Source: Gemmatimonadota bacterium (GTDB taxonomy: Bacteria > Gemmatimonadota > Gemmatimonadetes > Longimicrobiales > Gaopeijiaceae). Taken from it: a stretch of 47,861 nucleotides of DNA. Of this stretch, positions 32,396 through 41,025 are shown one piece after another. The notes beneath the pieces were generated by a model. That model worked only from the letters and a program-made list of their open reading frames with translations. It had not been told where the DNA came from and ran no database searches. The position numbers and the translations under genes are program-made. Every line of letters begins with the position of its first letter. Positions within the stretch are counted from its first letter, which is position 1. The stretch is from positions 1 through 47,861 of the forward strand of contig JAHEKM010000006.1 of the NCBI GenBank assembly GCA_024638325.1, read 5' to 3'.

Positions 32396-34306
32396 TCAGT
32401 CGTCGGACTTCTTGCTGGACTTGCTTGGCGGGGACTTCTGGGCGGCCGAGGACTTCTTCGTCGAGGACTTCTTCGCCGCCGTCTTCTTCGCCGCCGTCTT
32501 CTTGGAGGGCGTCTTCGCAGGCGCCTTCTTGGCGGTGGTCTTCTTTGGCGGCTTCTCTTCGGCGGACGGGGACTTCTTGGCGGCCGTCCCCCGCTTCTGC
32601 TTCAACGCCTGAGTACGCTTGGAGGCGGTGTCGCGCGCCGCGTCCTTCGGTTTGGGCGGCGCGCCCATCACCTGATCGCGTCCCGCCCCCTTCGCCTCGT
32701 ATAGAGCGGCGTCGGCCTGGGCGATGACCGCGGCCGCGGTCTCCCCGTGGGTGGGGAACTCGGCGACGCCGACACTGAGCGTCACGGCACCCCCCTCGAA
32801 GGCTTCCTTGGCCAAACGGGTGCGTATCCGCTCCCCAGCCAACACCGCGTTCTCCAGATCGCACTCCGGCAGCAGGCAGATGAATTCCTCGCCGCCATAC
32901 CTGGCGACCACGTCGAGGTCGCGGGTGGCGTCGCGCAAGACGACGCCCATCCGGCGGAGCACCTCGTCGCCCGCCGGGTGTCCGTAGGTGTCGTTGTACT
33001 GCTTGAAGCGATCGACATCCATCATGAGCACGCAGAACGGCCGTTCGTGGCGATCTGCGCGACGGATCTCCTTGTCGAACGCGTCGAGCAAGTAGCGCCG
33101 ATTGTGGAGTCCGGTCAGTAGGTCCGTGACAGACAGTAGCTCGAGCTCCCGGTTTCGCTCGTCCAGTTCCTCACGACTGCTTCGTAGGCGTTCGACCATG
33201 TCGTTGAAGACCTGCGTCAGGTATCCCACCTCGCCACGTCCTTCGGTCGGGAGGTCGACAGACAGGTCCCCGGCAGCCACGGCCCCCGCGCCTTCCGTGA
33301 GTCTCGCGAGGGGCCTGACGATCACGACCCCGAGCATGTACGCCACTCCTCCCACCAGGACGAGGATCAACGAGACGAGGAGAAACGCCGAGTTACGGAG
33401 CTGAATGACCTCGGCGTACGCCTCGGTGGCGGGCAGGCGCGCCACGACCGACCAGTCGAGACCCGGCACGGGCGTCATGGCACCGACCATGTCCACGCCG
33501 TCGGCGTCGGTATACTCGACGGCCCCGCCAGCCCCCTCCGACAGAACGTCCAGCACGTCGGTATCGACGGCCTCGTCCTGCAAGCCGCCCTGGCCGGTCG
33601 CGGACGAGCTGGCGATGACGTCGCCGGCGCCCGTGACGAGCGCCACCCGACCGGCGCCCTCCGGCGCGAATCCCTGGAGGATTTCATCTACGGCGTCGAA
33701 GCTCAGCGCCGCCGTGAGCGTCCCGAGGAAGCTCAGGGGTCCGGACTCGATGGGGACCGCGAGGGTCGCGAGTGTCCTCGCACCGGTCGCGTCCTGATAG
33801 GGCTCGCCGATGAGGGCTCCGCCTCGCTGCACACGCGTGAGCCAGTCGACGGGGAGCGTGCTCAGGGACACCTCCCGCTCCCCGGCCGAGGCCATGGGGG
33901 CGGCTGCGGTATCGGTCACGAGGAGACCCGCGTAGTCGCTCGAGCGGCCGTACACGCCGTCCAGGTAGTCGGAGAGCCGCCCCTCGGCCTCCGCGCCCAC
34001 AGTGCCGCCCTGTGGGATGCGCGCGAGGTTCTCGCTGACCTCGAACGAGCCCGTGAAGACACGCACGTCGTAGGAGCGTTGGTCCACCCACAAGTCGATC
34101 TCGCGGGCCGACTGGGACGCCACGCTCCTGAGCTCGCTGTCGAGCGTATCGGTGAGAGCCCTGCGGTTCTGACGATACGACAGCACAGCGGTCGTGAGCG
34201 CCGGAATCAGCGTCGCGAGGACCGCGAGCGCGAGGATGCGGTTCTTGATGCTGTCGAGCTTGAGCGCGTCCAGTAGCCTGGTGACGTTCTGCTCCCAGGA
34301 GCTCAC
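32396..34306 (-). CDS. Membrane diguanylate cyclase with a histone H1-like lysine-rich tail
   Basis: A 636-residue protein. GTG 34306 overlaps the serine hydrolase stop (GTGA). A membrane segment at about 24-43 is followed by a dCache-like periplasmic sensor (residues 50-300), a second membrane segment (307-330) and a HAMP domain (330-385). The GGDEF domain at 390-545 has GGEEF at 471-475 and the inhibitory site RDLD at 462-465, so it should make c-di-GMP. Residues 552-636 are a low-complexity basic tail of about 25 lysines in 85 positions, with repeated AAKK, AKK and SKK units, like the C-terminal tails of histone H1 and bacterial H1-like proteins. Coordinates of the tail are 32399-32653. 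It may bind DNA or acidic polymers; this is inference. A catalytic role is well supported, the tail's role is not. Confidence 0.85.
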   Translation of the reverse strand: MSSWEQNVTRLLDALKLDSIKNRILALAVLATLIPALTTAVLSYRQNRRALTDTLDSELRSVASQSAREIDLWVDQRSYDVRVFTGSFEVSENLARIPQGGTVGAEAEGRLSDYLDGVYGRSSDYAGLLVTDTAAAPMASAGEREVSLSTLPVDWLTRVQRGGALIGEPYQDATGARTLATLAVPIESGPLSFLGTLTAALSFDAVDEILQGFAPEGAGRVALVTGAGDVIASSSATGQGGLQDEAVDTDVLDVLSEGAGGAVEYTDADGVDMVGAMTPVPGLDWSVVARLPATEAYAEVIQLRNSAFLLVSLILVLVGGVAYMLGVVIVRPLARLTEGAGAVAAGDLSVDLPTEGRGEVGYLTQVFNDMVERLRSSREELDERNRELELLSVTDLLTGLHNRRYLLDAFDKEIRRADRHERPFCVLMMDVDRFKQYNDTYGHPAGDEVLRRMGVVLRDATRDLDVVARYGGEEFICLLPECDLENAVLAGERIRTRLAKEAFEGGAVTLSVGVAEFPTHGETAAAVIAQADAALYEAKGAGRDQVMGAPPKPKDAARDTASKRTQALKQKRGTAAKKSPSAEEKPPKKTTAKKAPAKTPSKKTAAKKTAAKKSSTKKSSAAQKSPPSKSSKKSDD

Positions 34307-35538
34307 CGAGCCGTCTCCACCGCCTCGCGCGCCAGCGCCCTGATCGTCTGCCGGAGGCCGTCCGGGTTGGCGGGCGAGTTCTGCCACATGGTGACGACGA
34401 TGGTCTCGGTGGCAGGATCGACCCAGAACTCGGTTCCCGCGCTACCGTCCCAACGGTACTCGCCGACGTGAGACCCGGGCTCGGACGACGCCGGATCGAG
34501 GACGACGGCCACGCTCGCCGGCGCCCAACCGGTCCCGCCTCGGCGCCGTGCCAGGAGCTCGTCTGAGAGGCCGTTTCGGGTCAGGTACGCGACGGCGTCG
34601 GCGCTCAGGAGGCGCGTGCCACCCAGCTCGCCCCCATTCAGCAGCATCTGGGCGAAGCGCAGGAAGTCCGGAACGGTCGAGACCAGTCCGACCGAGCCTT
34701 CCATGAGTGCCGGGCGCTGCGTGAAGGGCACCTCTTCGATCTGATAGGGCTCGAGGCCGTCGCCGCGTGACGAGTACATCGTGGCGAAGCGTCCCACGTC
34801 CTCGGGCTCGACCCAGAATCCGGTGTCGGTCATGCCCAGGGGCCACAGGATGCGCTCGGCGACGTAGGCGTCGAAGGACTCACCGGACCACACTTCCACG
34901 AGCCGACCCAGAACGGTCGGGGAGGCGCTGTAGCGATACTCGTCACCTGGATCGGCGCGCAGCGGTACCGCGACGATGTTGTCGATGAACTGCTCGAGCG
35001 TGATGTCCCGTGCGCGGACGCGGGCCTCCTGGTACTCGCGAGACGAGCGGTGGCTCAAACCCGCCGTGTGGAGCAGCAGGTGCTCGACGGTCACCGGTCG
35101 CGCCGGAGGACGGGTCGTGCCGTCTGCGTTCAGGACGACCACGCGATCGAACTCCGGCAGATATCGTGAGACCGGATCGGACAGCTCGAACCGACCTTCC
35201 TCGTGCAGCATCATCACGGCGACGGCCGTGACCGCCTTGGCCATCGAGTAGATGCGGAACAGCGTCCCTTCGGTCATCGGCGTTCCGCTCGTGACGTCTT
35301 GGACACCCACGGCCTCCAGGTACCCGACTTTCCCGTCTCGTGCGACTCCGACGACGCCTCCAGCGATGCGGCCACCCTCGACCATGTCGGTGAGGGTCGC
35401 GGTGATCTGGTCGAGAGGTCCGGCCGCGAGCCCTGCCTCAGCCGGCGACGTGCGGGGCAGGACTTCCTGCGCGCTCACACCGCCCATCCACAGAAGGGTG
35501 CACAGCAGGGCGGGGAGGATGCCCCGTGTCTTCGACAT
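34303..35538 (-). CDS. Exported serine hydrolase of the beta-lactamase/PBP4 class
   Basis: A 411-residue protein with a signal peptide to about residue 24 (GGVSAQ) and an ATG at 35538 behind a GGAG site. The SxxK motif is SMAK near residue 97 in LFRIYSMAKAVTAVAVMML; a Tyr-Ser-Ala segment (EYRYSASPTVLGRL) supplies the second motif. The C-terminal region (GEYRWDGSAGTEFWVDPAT) replaces the KTG box, as in EstB- or DD-peptidase-like esterases. It may act on peptidoglycan, esters or D-peptides. It shares its last 4 bases with the GGDEF gene start, so the two are coupled, an unexplained pairing. Confidence 0.87.
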   Translation of the reverse strand: MSKTRGILPALLCTLLWMGGVSAQEVLPRTSPAEAGLAAGPLDQITATLTDMVEGGRIAGGVVGVARDGKVGYLEAVGVQDVTSGTPMTEGTLFRIYSMAKAVTAVAVMMLHEEGRFELSDPVSRYLPEFDRVVVLNADGTTRPPARPVTVEHLLLHTAGLSHRSSREYQEARVRARDITLEQFIDNIVAVPLRADPGDEYRYSASPTVLGRLVEVWSGESFDAYVAERILWPLGMTDTGFWVEPEDVGRFATMYSSRGDGLEPYQIEEVPFTQRPALMEGSVGLVSTVPDFLRFAQMLLNGGELGGTRLLSADAVAYLTRNGLSDELLARRRGGTGWAPASVAVVLDPASSEPGSHVGEYRWDGSAGTEFWVDPATETIVVTMWQNSPANPDGLRQTIRALAREAVETAR

Positions 35539-35592
35539 GTCGCGCTCCGGTTCTTCGTGTCGGAGGATATTAGGAGCGCGCGTTGCCGCCGT

Positions 35593-35982
35593 CTACGCGG
35601 GCGCGACGTTCCCCGGACCGGCCTCGCGGTCGCGCAGCACCTCGTCGATGGCGGACAGCAACTGATCCGGCATGACCGGCTTCGAGAGCGTCTTCGCCGC
35701 GCCTACGGCCTGCGCCATGTCGAGCTGAACCTCACCGGTGCCGGAGATCGCGATGATGCCGGGCCGAGGCGAGAAGTCGCGCAGAATCGAGATCAACTCG
35801 AGGCCGTGGACGTTGCGCATCTGCAGGTCGGTCACCACGACCTCGATGCCTTTGCCCTGGTACGCCTCGATCGCCTCGTCGCCGTCCCGGGCCTCGAAGA
35901 CCTCGTGGCGGGAGCGCTCGAGAATCGTCCGGAGGACGACGCGGTCGGCTTCCTCGTCGTCGACGATGAGTACGCGTGCCAC
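35593..35982 (-). CDS. Single-domain response regulator (CheY-like receiver)
   Basis: A 129-residue receiver domain with a GTG start. Acidic residues are in LIVDDEEADR, the phosphorylation Asp in EVVVTDLQMRN, the conserved Thr/Ser in IAISGTGEV and the Lys in TLSKPVMP. No output domain is present, so it must act by protein contact or as a phosphate relay. No histidine kinase gene lies in the window. The serine hydrolase and membrane diguanylate cyclase follow on the same strand, 54 bases downstream, so a link to c-di-GMP control is possible but unproven. Confidence 0.88.
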   Translation of the reverse strand: MARVLIVDDEEADRVVLRTILERSRHEVFEARDGDEAIEAYQGKGIEVVVTDLQMRNVHGLELISILRDFSPRPGIIAISGTGEVQLDMAQAVGAAKTLSKPVMPDQLLSAIDEVLRDREAGPGNVAPA

Positions 35983-36080
35983 GAACCTCGCTCGTTCTTA
36001 GTGGGGAACGGCGAAAGAGTTAACCGTCCCGTCGGTAGAGTCAAACTTGAAGTTCCTGGGTGTCGGACGGATTCCTTTGG

Positions 36081-37412
36081 TTACGCATCGCCCAGTACCG
36101 GGCTCAGGACGTCCTTCAGGGTAGGCGTCCCCTCGACCTCCAGCTCGTACCGGACACGGGTGTAAGGCAACGGTATGTCGACGACGGCCCCGAGGTCGAT
36201 GGGCGTCCCGACGGCGATGGCTTCCACGCCGTCTGCGGCTGCATTCCGCAGGGTCGCCTCGAGGTCCTGCACCTGCTGGGCTCCGTACCCCATGGCGGGT
36301 AGCAGGGCCCCGAGGTCGGGGTACCTGTCGAAGGTCTCGCGGAGCTCACCCACCAGGTAGGAGCGCGGGTCGACGAGCTCCATCGCGCCCGCCGTCCGGG
36401 CACCGATCATCGCCGCTCCGATCGTCATGCCGCCGTGGGTGAGCGTCGGCCCATCCTCGATTGCGAGCACGCGGCGCCCCTCGAGGACGGACGGGTCGTC
36501 CACGGTGATGGGAGACGCGGCGCGGAGGACGGCGGCTTGGGGGTTCACGGAGCGTACGTTTGCGATCACCTGGTGGACGTCGCGTGAGTCGGCGGTGTCC
36601 ACCTTGTTGACCACGACCGCGTCAGCGAGGCGGACGTTGATCTCTCCGGGGTGGTACGTGAGCTCGTGGCCCGCACGATGCGGGTCGACCACTGTGATGT
36701 AGACGTCCGGCGCGAAGAAGGGGAAGTCGTTGTTGCCACCGTCCCAGAGCACGACGTCGCCGTCCCTTTGGGCCAGCCGCAGCACTTCCGCGTAGTCGAT
36801 ACCGGTGAAGACGACCGAGCCGTTCCGGAGGTGCGGTTCGTAGTCCTCGCGCTCCTCGATGGTGACCTCGTGGAGGTCCAGGTCGGCCGGCGTCTCGAAG
36901 CGCTGGACGCGTTGCTTCAACAGGTCGCCGTACGGCATGGGGTGTCGCACCACGGAGACGCGCAGCCCCGCGTTCCGGAGGACGTTCACCACGGCGCGGC
37001 TCGTTTGGCTCTTCCCGGCTCCGGTGCGTGACGCGCATACCGCCACGACGGGTTTCGTCGCCTTCAGCATCGTCCTGGCTACGCCCCCGATCTCGAAGTC
37101 CGGTCCGGCGGCCGCGACACGGCTGGCGAGGTGCATCACGTACTCATGGGAGACGTCGGAGTAGGCCATGACGCAGCGCGTCACCCGCTCCCGCGCGATG
37201 ACCTCCTCGAGCGTGTCCTCCGGCACGATCGGGATGCCGTCCGGGTAGCCCGGACCGGCCAACTCGGGTGGGTACCTCCGTTGGTCGATGTGGGGGATCT
37301 GCTGCGCCGTGAACGCGACCACCCGTGCGTGTGGGCGTTCCCGGTACGCCGTGTTGAACACGTGGAAGTCGCGCCCGGCGGCGCCCAGAATGACGACCCG
37401 CTCCGCGGACAT
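36081..37412 (-). CDS. GTPase of the cyclic 2,3-diphosphoglycerate synthetase family
   Basis: A 443-residue protein. ATG 37412 (MSAERVVILGAAGRDFHVFN) is used; the open frame further upstream crosses the divergent region without similarity. Residues 1-110 form a Rossmann-like domain, then a P-loop at 128-136 (SRTGAGKSQ) and an NKVD G-motif in VVVNKVDTADSRD. The whole pattern matches COG2403-type proteins, named for the cyclic 2,3-diphosphoglycerate synthetase of methanogens. In bacteria the substrate is unverified, so cyclization of diphosphoglycerate is only a family-level guess. Located 98 bases upstream of the receiver gene. Confidence 0.78.
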   Translation of the reverse strand: MSAERVVILGAAGRDFHVFNTAYRERPHARVVAFTAQQIPHIDQRRYPPELAGPGYPDGIPIVPEDTLEEVIARERVTRCVMAYSDVSHEYVMHLASRVAAAGPDFEIGGVARTMLKATKPVVAVCASRTGAGKSQTSRAVVNVLRNAGLRVSVVRHPMPYGDLLKQRVQRFETPADLDLHEVTIEEREDYEPHLRNGSVVFTGIDYAEVLRLAQRDGDVVLWDGGNNDFPFFAPDVYITVVDPHRAGHELTYHPGEINVRLADAVVVNKVDTADSRDVHQVIANVRSVNPQAAVLRAASPITVDDPSVLEGRRVLAIEDGPTLTHGGMTIGAAMIGARTAGAMELVDPRSYLVGELRETFDRYPDLGALLPAMGYGAQQVQDLEATLRNAAADGVEAIAVGTPIDLGAVVDIPLPYTRVRYELEVEGTPTLKDVLSPVLGDA

Positions 37413-37583
37413 GGCACCTCCCGATGCTCGACTCTCGGATGCCGGGAATCTAATGGAGGCCGGTAGCGGAGCGGGTCGAACCCGCGCGTTGCACCCGGTG
37501 CTCCCCTCCCGGCACTCTTGCGCGCAGGGAAGGGCCGGCCCTATTGCCGTCGCACAGTCCAACCGTCCCGGCAGGTAAGGAAG

Positions 37584-38108
37584 ATGAGAGCCGACCTCGA
37601 TCTTGCGGCGGTCCTGGCCGCCCTGCGCCGCAACGCTGCGGCCATCGACCAGTTGGTCGCCGACGTCACCGATGCCCAGGCCCGTTGGAAGCCTGCGCCC
37701 GACAAGTGGTCGATCCTCGAGGTCGTGACGCATCTGGCCGACGAGGAGGTCGAGGATTTCCGGGCACGAGTCCGGTCGACGCTGGAGCAGCCGGAGGCGG
37801 AATGGACCCCCATCGACCCTCCAGGCTGGGCGGTGCAGCGTCGCTACAACGAGGGCTCGTTGCCAGAGCAGCTGGCTCGGTTCACCACGGAGAGAGCCAC
37901 GTCGATGGCTTGGCTGGGGTCTCTAAAGCTCGCGGACTGGATGCTCGCACACGTTCATCCGAAGTGGGGGCCCTTCCAGGCGGGCGACCTTCTGACCGCC
38001 TGGGTCGGCCACGATCATATCCACATTCGGCAGCTCAACCGGCTCCACAGGGAGTACCTGGTGGAGGTCGTCTCCGGCTTCTCAGCGGGGTACGCGGGTG
38101 CTTGGTAG
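37584..38108 (+). CDS. DinB-family protein
   Basis: A 174-residue protein. ATG 37584 follows AAGGAAG. Four-helix DinB_2 fold: helix 1 with AAIDQLVADV, EVVTHLADEEVEDF with the first metal His, and WVGHDHIHIRQLNRLHREY with two more. A DinB-type metal site is therefore present, and these proteins often catalyse thiol-dependent transfers, but no substrate can be named. Its stop lies 6 bases before a 9-base perfect inverted repeat and the peroxiredoxin gene, so they may share a transcript or be separated by that hairpin. Confidence 0.82.
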   Translation: MRADLDLAAVLAALRRNAAAIDQLVADVTDAQARWKPAPDKWSILEVVTHLADEEVEDFRARVRSTLEQPEAEWTPIDPPGWAVQRRYNEGSLPEQLARFTTERATSMAWLGSLKLADWMLAHVHPKWGPFQAGDLLTAWVGHDHIHIRQLNRLHREYLVEVVSGFSAGYAGAW

Positions 38109-38113
38109 CAGGC

Positions 38114-38141
38114 CGCCTCTGTAAGGCTCTGGACAGAGGCG
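38114..38141. promoter_or_regulatory. Perfect 9-bp inverted repeat before the peroxiredoxin gene
   Basis: CGCCTCTGT (38114-38122) is the exact complement of ACAGAGGCG (38133-38141) across a 10-base spacer. It is in the 73-base gap between the DinB and peroxiredoxin genes. It can form a hairpin that ends or slows DinB transcription, or serve as an operator for peroxiredoxin. There is no T tract. The role is unresolved. Confidence 0.4.
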
Positions 38142-38181
38142 ATAGACTTCCGACCCAGTACCGCAGCACCACGGAGGAATC

Positions 38182-38841
38182 ATGTCCCTACGCATCAACG
38201 ACATCGCGCCCGACTTCGCGGCGGACACGACCCACGGCCCCATCAGCTTCCACGAATGGATGGGCGACGGATGGGCCGTCATGTTCTCGCACCCGAAGGA
38301 CTTCACTCCCGTCTGCACGACGGAGCTCGGAGCGGCTGCCGCGCTGCAACCGGAGTTCGAGAAGCGGAACTGCAAGATCATCGGCATCAGCGTCGACGGC
38401 GTCCGTGATCACGAGGCGTGGAAGAAGGACATCGAGTCCTTCCAGGGTTCGAGCGTGGACTATCCGCTCATCGGGGATCCCAACCTGGAGGTCGTGAAGA
38501 AGTACGACATGCTTCCGGCGGACGCCGGGGACAGCTGCGAGGGCCGGACCCCGGCCGACAATCAGACCGCTCGTTCGGTCTTCGTGATCGGTCCGGACAA
38601 GAAGGTGAAGGCGACGTTGACCTACCCCATGAGCACCGGGCGCAACTTTGCCGAGATCCTCAGGCTACTGGACTCGTGCCAGCTGACCGCCGAGAAGCAG
38701 CTGACGACCCCCGCCAACTGGAACCAGGGGGACGACGTCATCATCTCGCCGTCGGTGTCGGACGAAGAGGCGAAGCGGCGATTTCCCGGAGGGTGGGCTC
38801 AGCCCCTTCCGTACATCCGCTTCGTCAAGCAACCGCAGTAG
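38182..38841 (+). CDS. 1-Cys peroxiredoxin (Prx6 type)
   Basis: A 219-residue protein behind a GGAGGAAT site. The peroxidatic Cys lies in MFSHPKDFTPVCTTELGA. A second Cys occurs at GDSCEGR, but no resolving Cys of the typical 2-Cys kind stands near the C terminus. The C-terminal extension (LTTPANWNQGDDVIISPSVS, ending PYIRFVKQP) is diagnostic of Prx6 enzymes. It reduces hydrogen and organic peroxides in the cytoplasm, with an external thiol regenerating the Cys. Close upstream is the inverted repeat at 38114-38141. Confidence 0.93.
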   Translation: MSLRINDIAPDFAADTTHGPISFHEWMGDGWAVMFSHPKDFTPVCTTELGAAAALQPEFEKRNCKIIGISVDGVRDHEAWKKDIESFQGSSVDYPLIGDPNLEVVKKYDMLPADAGDSCEGRTPADNQTARSVFVIGPDKKVKATLTYPMSTGRNFAEILRLLDSCQLTAEKQLTTPANWNQGDDVIISPSVSDEEAKRRFPGGWAQPLPYIRFVKQPQ

Positions 38842-38861
38842 CGACGCTGAACGCCCGAGCC

Positions 38862-39092
38862 GTGCACGCACCTCTCTCCACCGGCGGGGGCCTACTGCCG
38901 CTCGTTGTGCTCGGCGCGGCCTGCACCGGTGGGGACGGCGCGCCACCGGCCGGCACCGTGGAGGGGCACGTCGCAGCGGCGGTCCGCGGCCCTGGCGATC
39001 CACACCCCTACGTGGTGGGCCAGGAGAGCGTAGGGCGGTACCTCACGGTTGCCGCAGAATGCGGCAGGGCGGGCCTCGTTGGCCTCGACTGA
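38862..39092 (+). CDS. Possible small lipoprotein
   Basis: A frame from GTG 38862 gives 76 residues with LVVLGAAC, a lipobox-like sequence, followed by a Gly/Ala/Pro-rich polar stretch. It has no charged N terminus and overlaps the speA start by 44 or 14 bases, depending on which TTG speA uses, so it may be spurious. Nothing in it identifies a family. Confidence 0.25.
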   Translation: MHAPLSTGGGLLPLVVLGAACTGGDGAPPAGTVEGHVAAAVRGPGDPHPYVVGQESVGRYLTVAAECGRAGLVGLD

Positions 39093-41010
39093 TACGTGGA
39101 CGCCGGCGGATGCCGCGCGGCTCTATCGCGTCGCCGAGTGGGGGAACGGGTATTTCGGCGTGACCGAGAAGGGGACGGTTGCGGTGTACCCCTCGGCCGA
39201 CCCTGCTCACCGGATCGACCTACACACGGTCGCGGAGGGGCTCGCGGCTCGCGAGCTGACACCACCGGTCATCGTTCGCTTTCCGGGCGTGCTGAAGCAC
39301 CGGATGGGCTCCATCCGTAGGGCGTTCGACACGGCGATCGAAGAGCACGGGTACGACGGGCGGTATCAGTGCCTCTACCCGATCAAGGTGAATCAGGAAC
39401 GGCATGTCTGTGAGGCCATCGCCGAGTACGGCGACGAGCTGGGCTTCGGCATCGAGGTGGGCTCCAAGCCGGAGCTCCTGGCCGGCCTGTCGCTCACACG
39501 TGGCAGAAACGGCATGCCGCTCGTCTGCAACGGCTTCAAGGACGCGGAGTACGTCAAGATCGCCACGCTCGCGGCGAAGATGGGACGCAACGTCCTGCCG
39601 GTCGTCGAGCAGGCGCACGAGCTGCGGCTCATTCACGCCTCGGCCAAGGCGCATCAGATCGTGCCTCAGTTCGGCATCCGAGCGAAGCTCGCGGCGAGCG
39701 GGGTCGGGCGGTGGGCCGGCTCGTCCGGGTACCGCGGCAAGTTCGGGCTGACCGTCGGTGAGATCTTGCACGCCGTGAAGTATCTCGAGGACGTGGATAT
39801 GCTCTCGGGCCTTCGCATGCTGCACTGCCACATGGGCTCGCAGATCTACGACATCCGCGCGGTGAAGACGATGGTCAGCGAGCTCGCGCACCTGTACGTG
39901 GAGCTGGTGAGAATCGGTGCCCCCGTCACCGTGCTCGACATCGGAGGTGGGCTCGGGGTCGACTACGACGGCACGCAGTCCGCGTCCGGCTCCTCGGTCA
40001 ACTACACACTCGAGCAGTACGCGAGCGACGTGGTCCACCGGGTGAAGGCGATCTGCGACGAGGCGGGCGTGCGGCATCCGGAGTTGATGACGGAGTCGGG
40101 GCGCGCCCTGGTCGCCCACTCGAGCGTACTGGTCTGCGAGGTGATCGGTAGCCGCGCCTTTCCGAGCAGCCCCGACGCTCGCTTGCTGGAGGCCGCGCTC
40201 TCCAAGCCCGAGCCGCCCCAGCCGCTGCTGGATGCCCACGACGCGTACCAGCGCCGCGGCGAAGGAGACCTGCTCGAGGCGTACGCCGACGTCGAGCATG
40301 CGCTGGCCGAGGCTACGGCGCTCTTCAGCTTGGGATACATCGACCTGCAGGCCCGGGCCGCGTGCGAGGAGATCTTCTGGGCGATGGGCTGGGACGTGCT
40401 GCAGGCGTACAAGGACGAGCTGCCCGAGGGGCTAGACGGCCTGCCCGATCAGCTCGCTGATCTCTACTTCTTGAACCTGAGCATCTTCCAGTCCCTGTTG
40501 GACTCCTGGGGCATCGAGCAGCTCTTCCCGGTCATGCCGATCCACCGGCTCACCGAGGAGCCGACGCGCCAAGGCGTCCTGGCCGATATCACCTGCGACT
40601 CGGACGGCCGGGTGGACCGGTTCCCCGGCGAGTGGGCGCCGAAGACTACGCTCGAGCTACACGAGCCCGAGCAGGGTCCGGACGGTGCGCAGCTGCCGTA
40701 CTACCTCGCGTTCTTCCTCACCGGTGCGTACCAGGAGACGCTGGGCGACCTCCACAACCTCCTGGGTGACACGCACGCCGTGCACGTCACGCTCGGCGCC
40801 GACGGCAAGTGGCGCATCGACACTGTGATCGAAGGGGATACCGTGAGCGAGGTGCTGTCGTTCGTGCAGTTCGATCCGGAGGCGATGCGGGCGGCGCTCC
40901 GGCAGGACATCGAGGTCGCCCTCGAGGAGGAGCGCCTCACGCTCCAAGAGGGTGCCAGCCTGAGGCGTTTCCTCGACGAGAGCCTCCAGGGCTACACCTA
41001 CCTGGAGTAG
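39049..41010 (+). CDS. speA: Biosynthetic arginine decarboxylase
   Basis: A 653-residue PLP enzyme of the SpeA (fold III) family. The PLP lysine lies in CLYPIKVNQERHVCEAI near residue 112, and the family's active-site C-terminal motif is MPIHRLTEEPTRQGVLADIT followed by CDSDG. The frame has only TTG start codons near its beginning (39049 and 39079); an in-frame TAG at 39031 limits the start. It converts arginine to agmatine for polyamine synthesis; no agmatinase gene is present in the window. The fused spermidine-synthase-like gene at 25650 could share the pathway, but this is not shown. Confidence 0.92.
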   Translation: MPQNAAGRASLASTDTWTPADAARLYRVAEWGNGYFGVTEKGTVAVYPSADPAHRIDLHTVAEGLAARELTPPVIVRFPGVLKHRMGSIRRAFDTAIEEHGYDGRYQCLYPIKVNQERHVCEAIAEYGDELGFGIEVGSKPELLAGLSLTRGRNGMPLVCNGFKDAEYVKIATLAAKMGRNVLPVVEQAHELRLIHASAKAHQIVPQFGIRAKLAASGVGRWAGSSGYRGKFGLTVGEILHAVKYLEDVDMLSGLRMLHCHMGSQIYDIRAVKTMVSELAHLYVELVRIGAPVTVLDIGGGLGVDYDGTQSASGSSVNYTLEQYASDVVHRVKAICDEAGVRHPELMTESGRALVAHSSVLVCEVIGSRAFPSSPDARLLEAALSKPEPPQPLLDAHDAYQRRGEGDLLEAYADVEHALAEATALFSLGYIDLQARAACEEIFWAMGWDVLQAYKDELPEGLDGLPDQLADLYFLNLSIFQSLLDSWGIEQLFPVMPIHRLTEEPTRQGVLADITCDSDGRVDRFPGEWAPKTTLELHEPEQGPDGAQLPYYLAFFLTGAYQETLGDLHNLLGDTHAVHVTLGADGKWRIDTVIEGDTVSEVLSFVQFDPEAMRAALRQDIEVALEEERLTLQEGASLRRFLDESLQGYTYLE

Positions 41011-41025
41011 CCTCCCGGCGCGTGC

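Noticed and set aside
37469-37487. tRNA T-arm-like sequence (GCGGGT-CGA-ACCCGC)
   Set aside because: The loop is too short for a T-arm, and no acceptor, D-arm or anticodon arm can be built around it. It is just a small hairpin in the divergent gap.
39049-41010. Diaminopimelate decarboxylase (LysA) to complete the lysine pathway
   Set aside because: Its length and C-terminal HRLTEEPTRQGVLADIT motif are of SpeA, about 200 residues longer than LysA.
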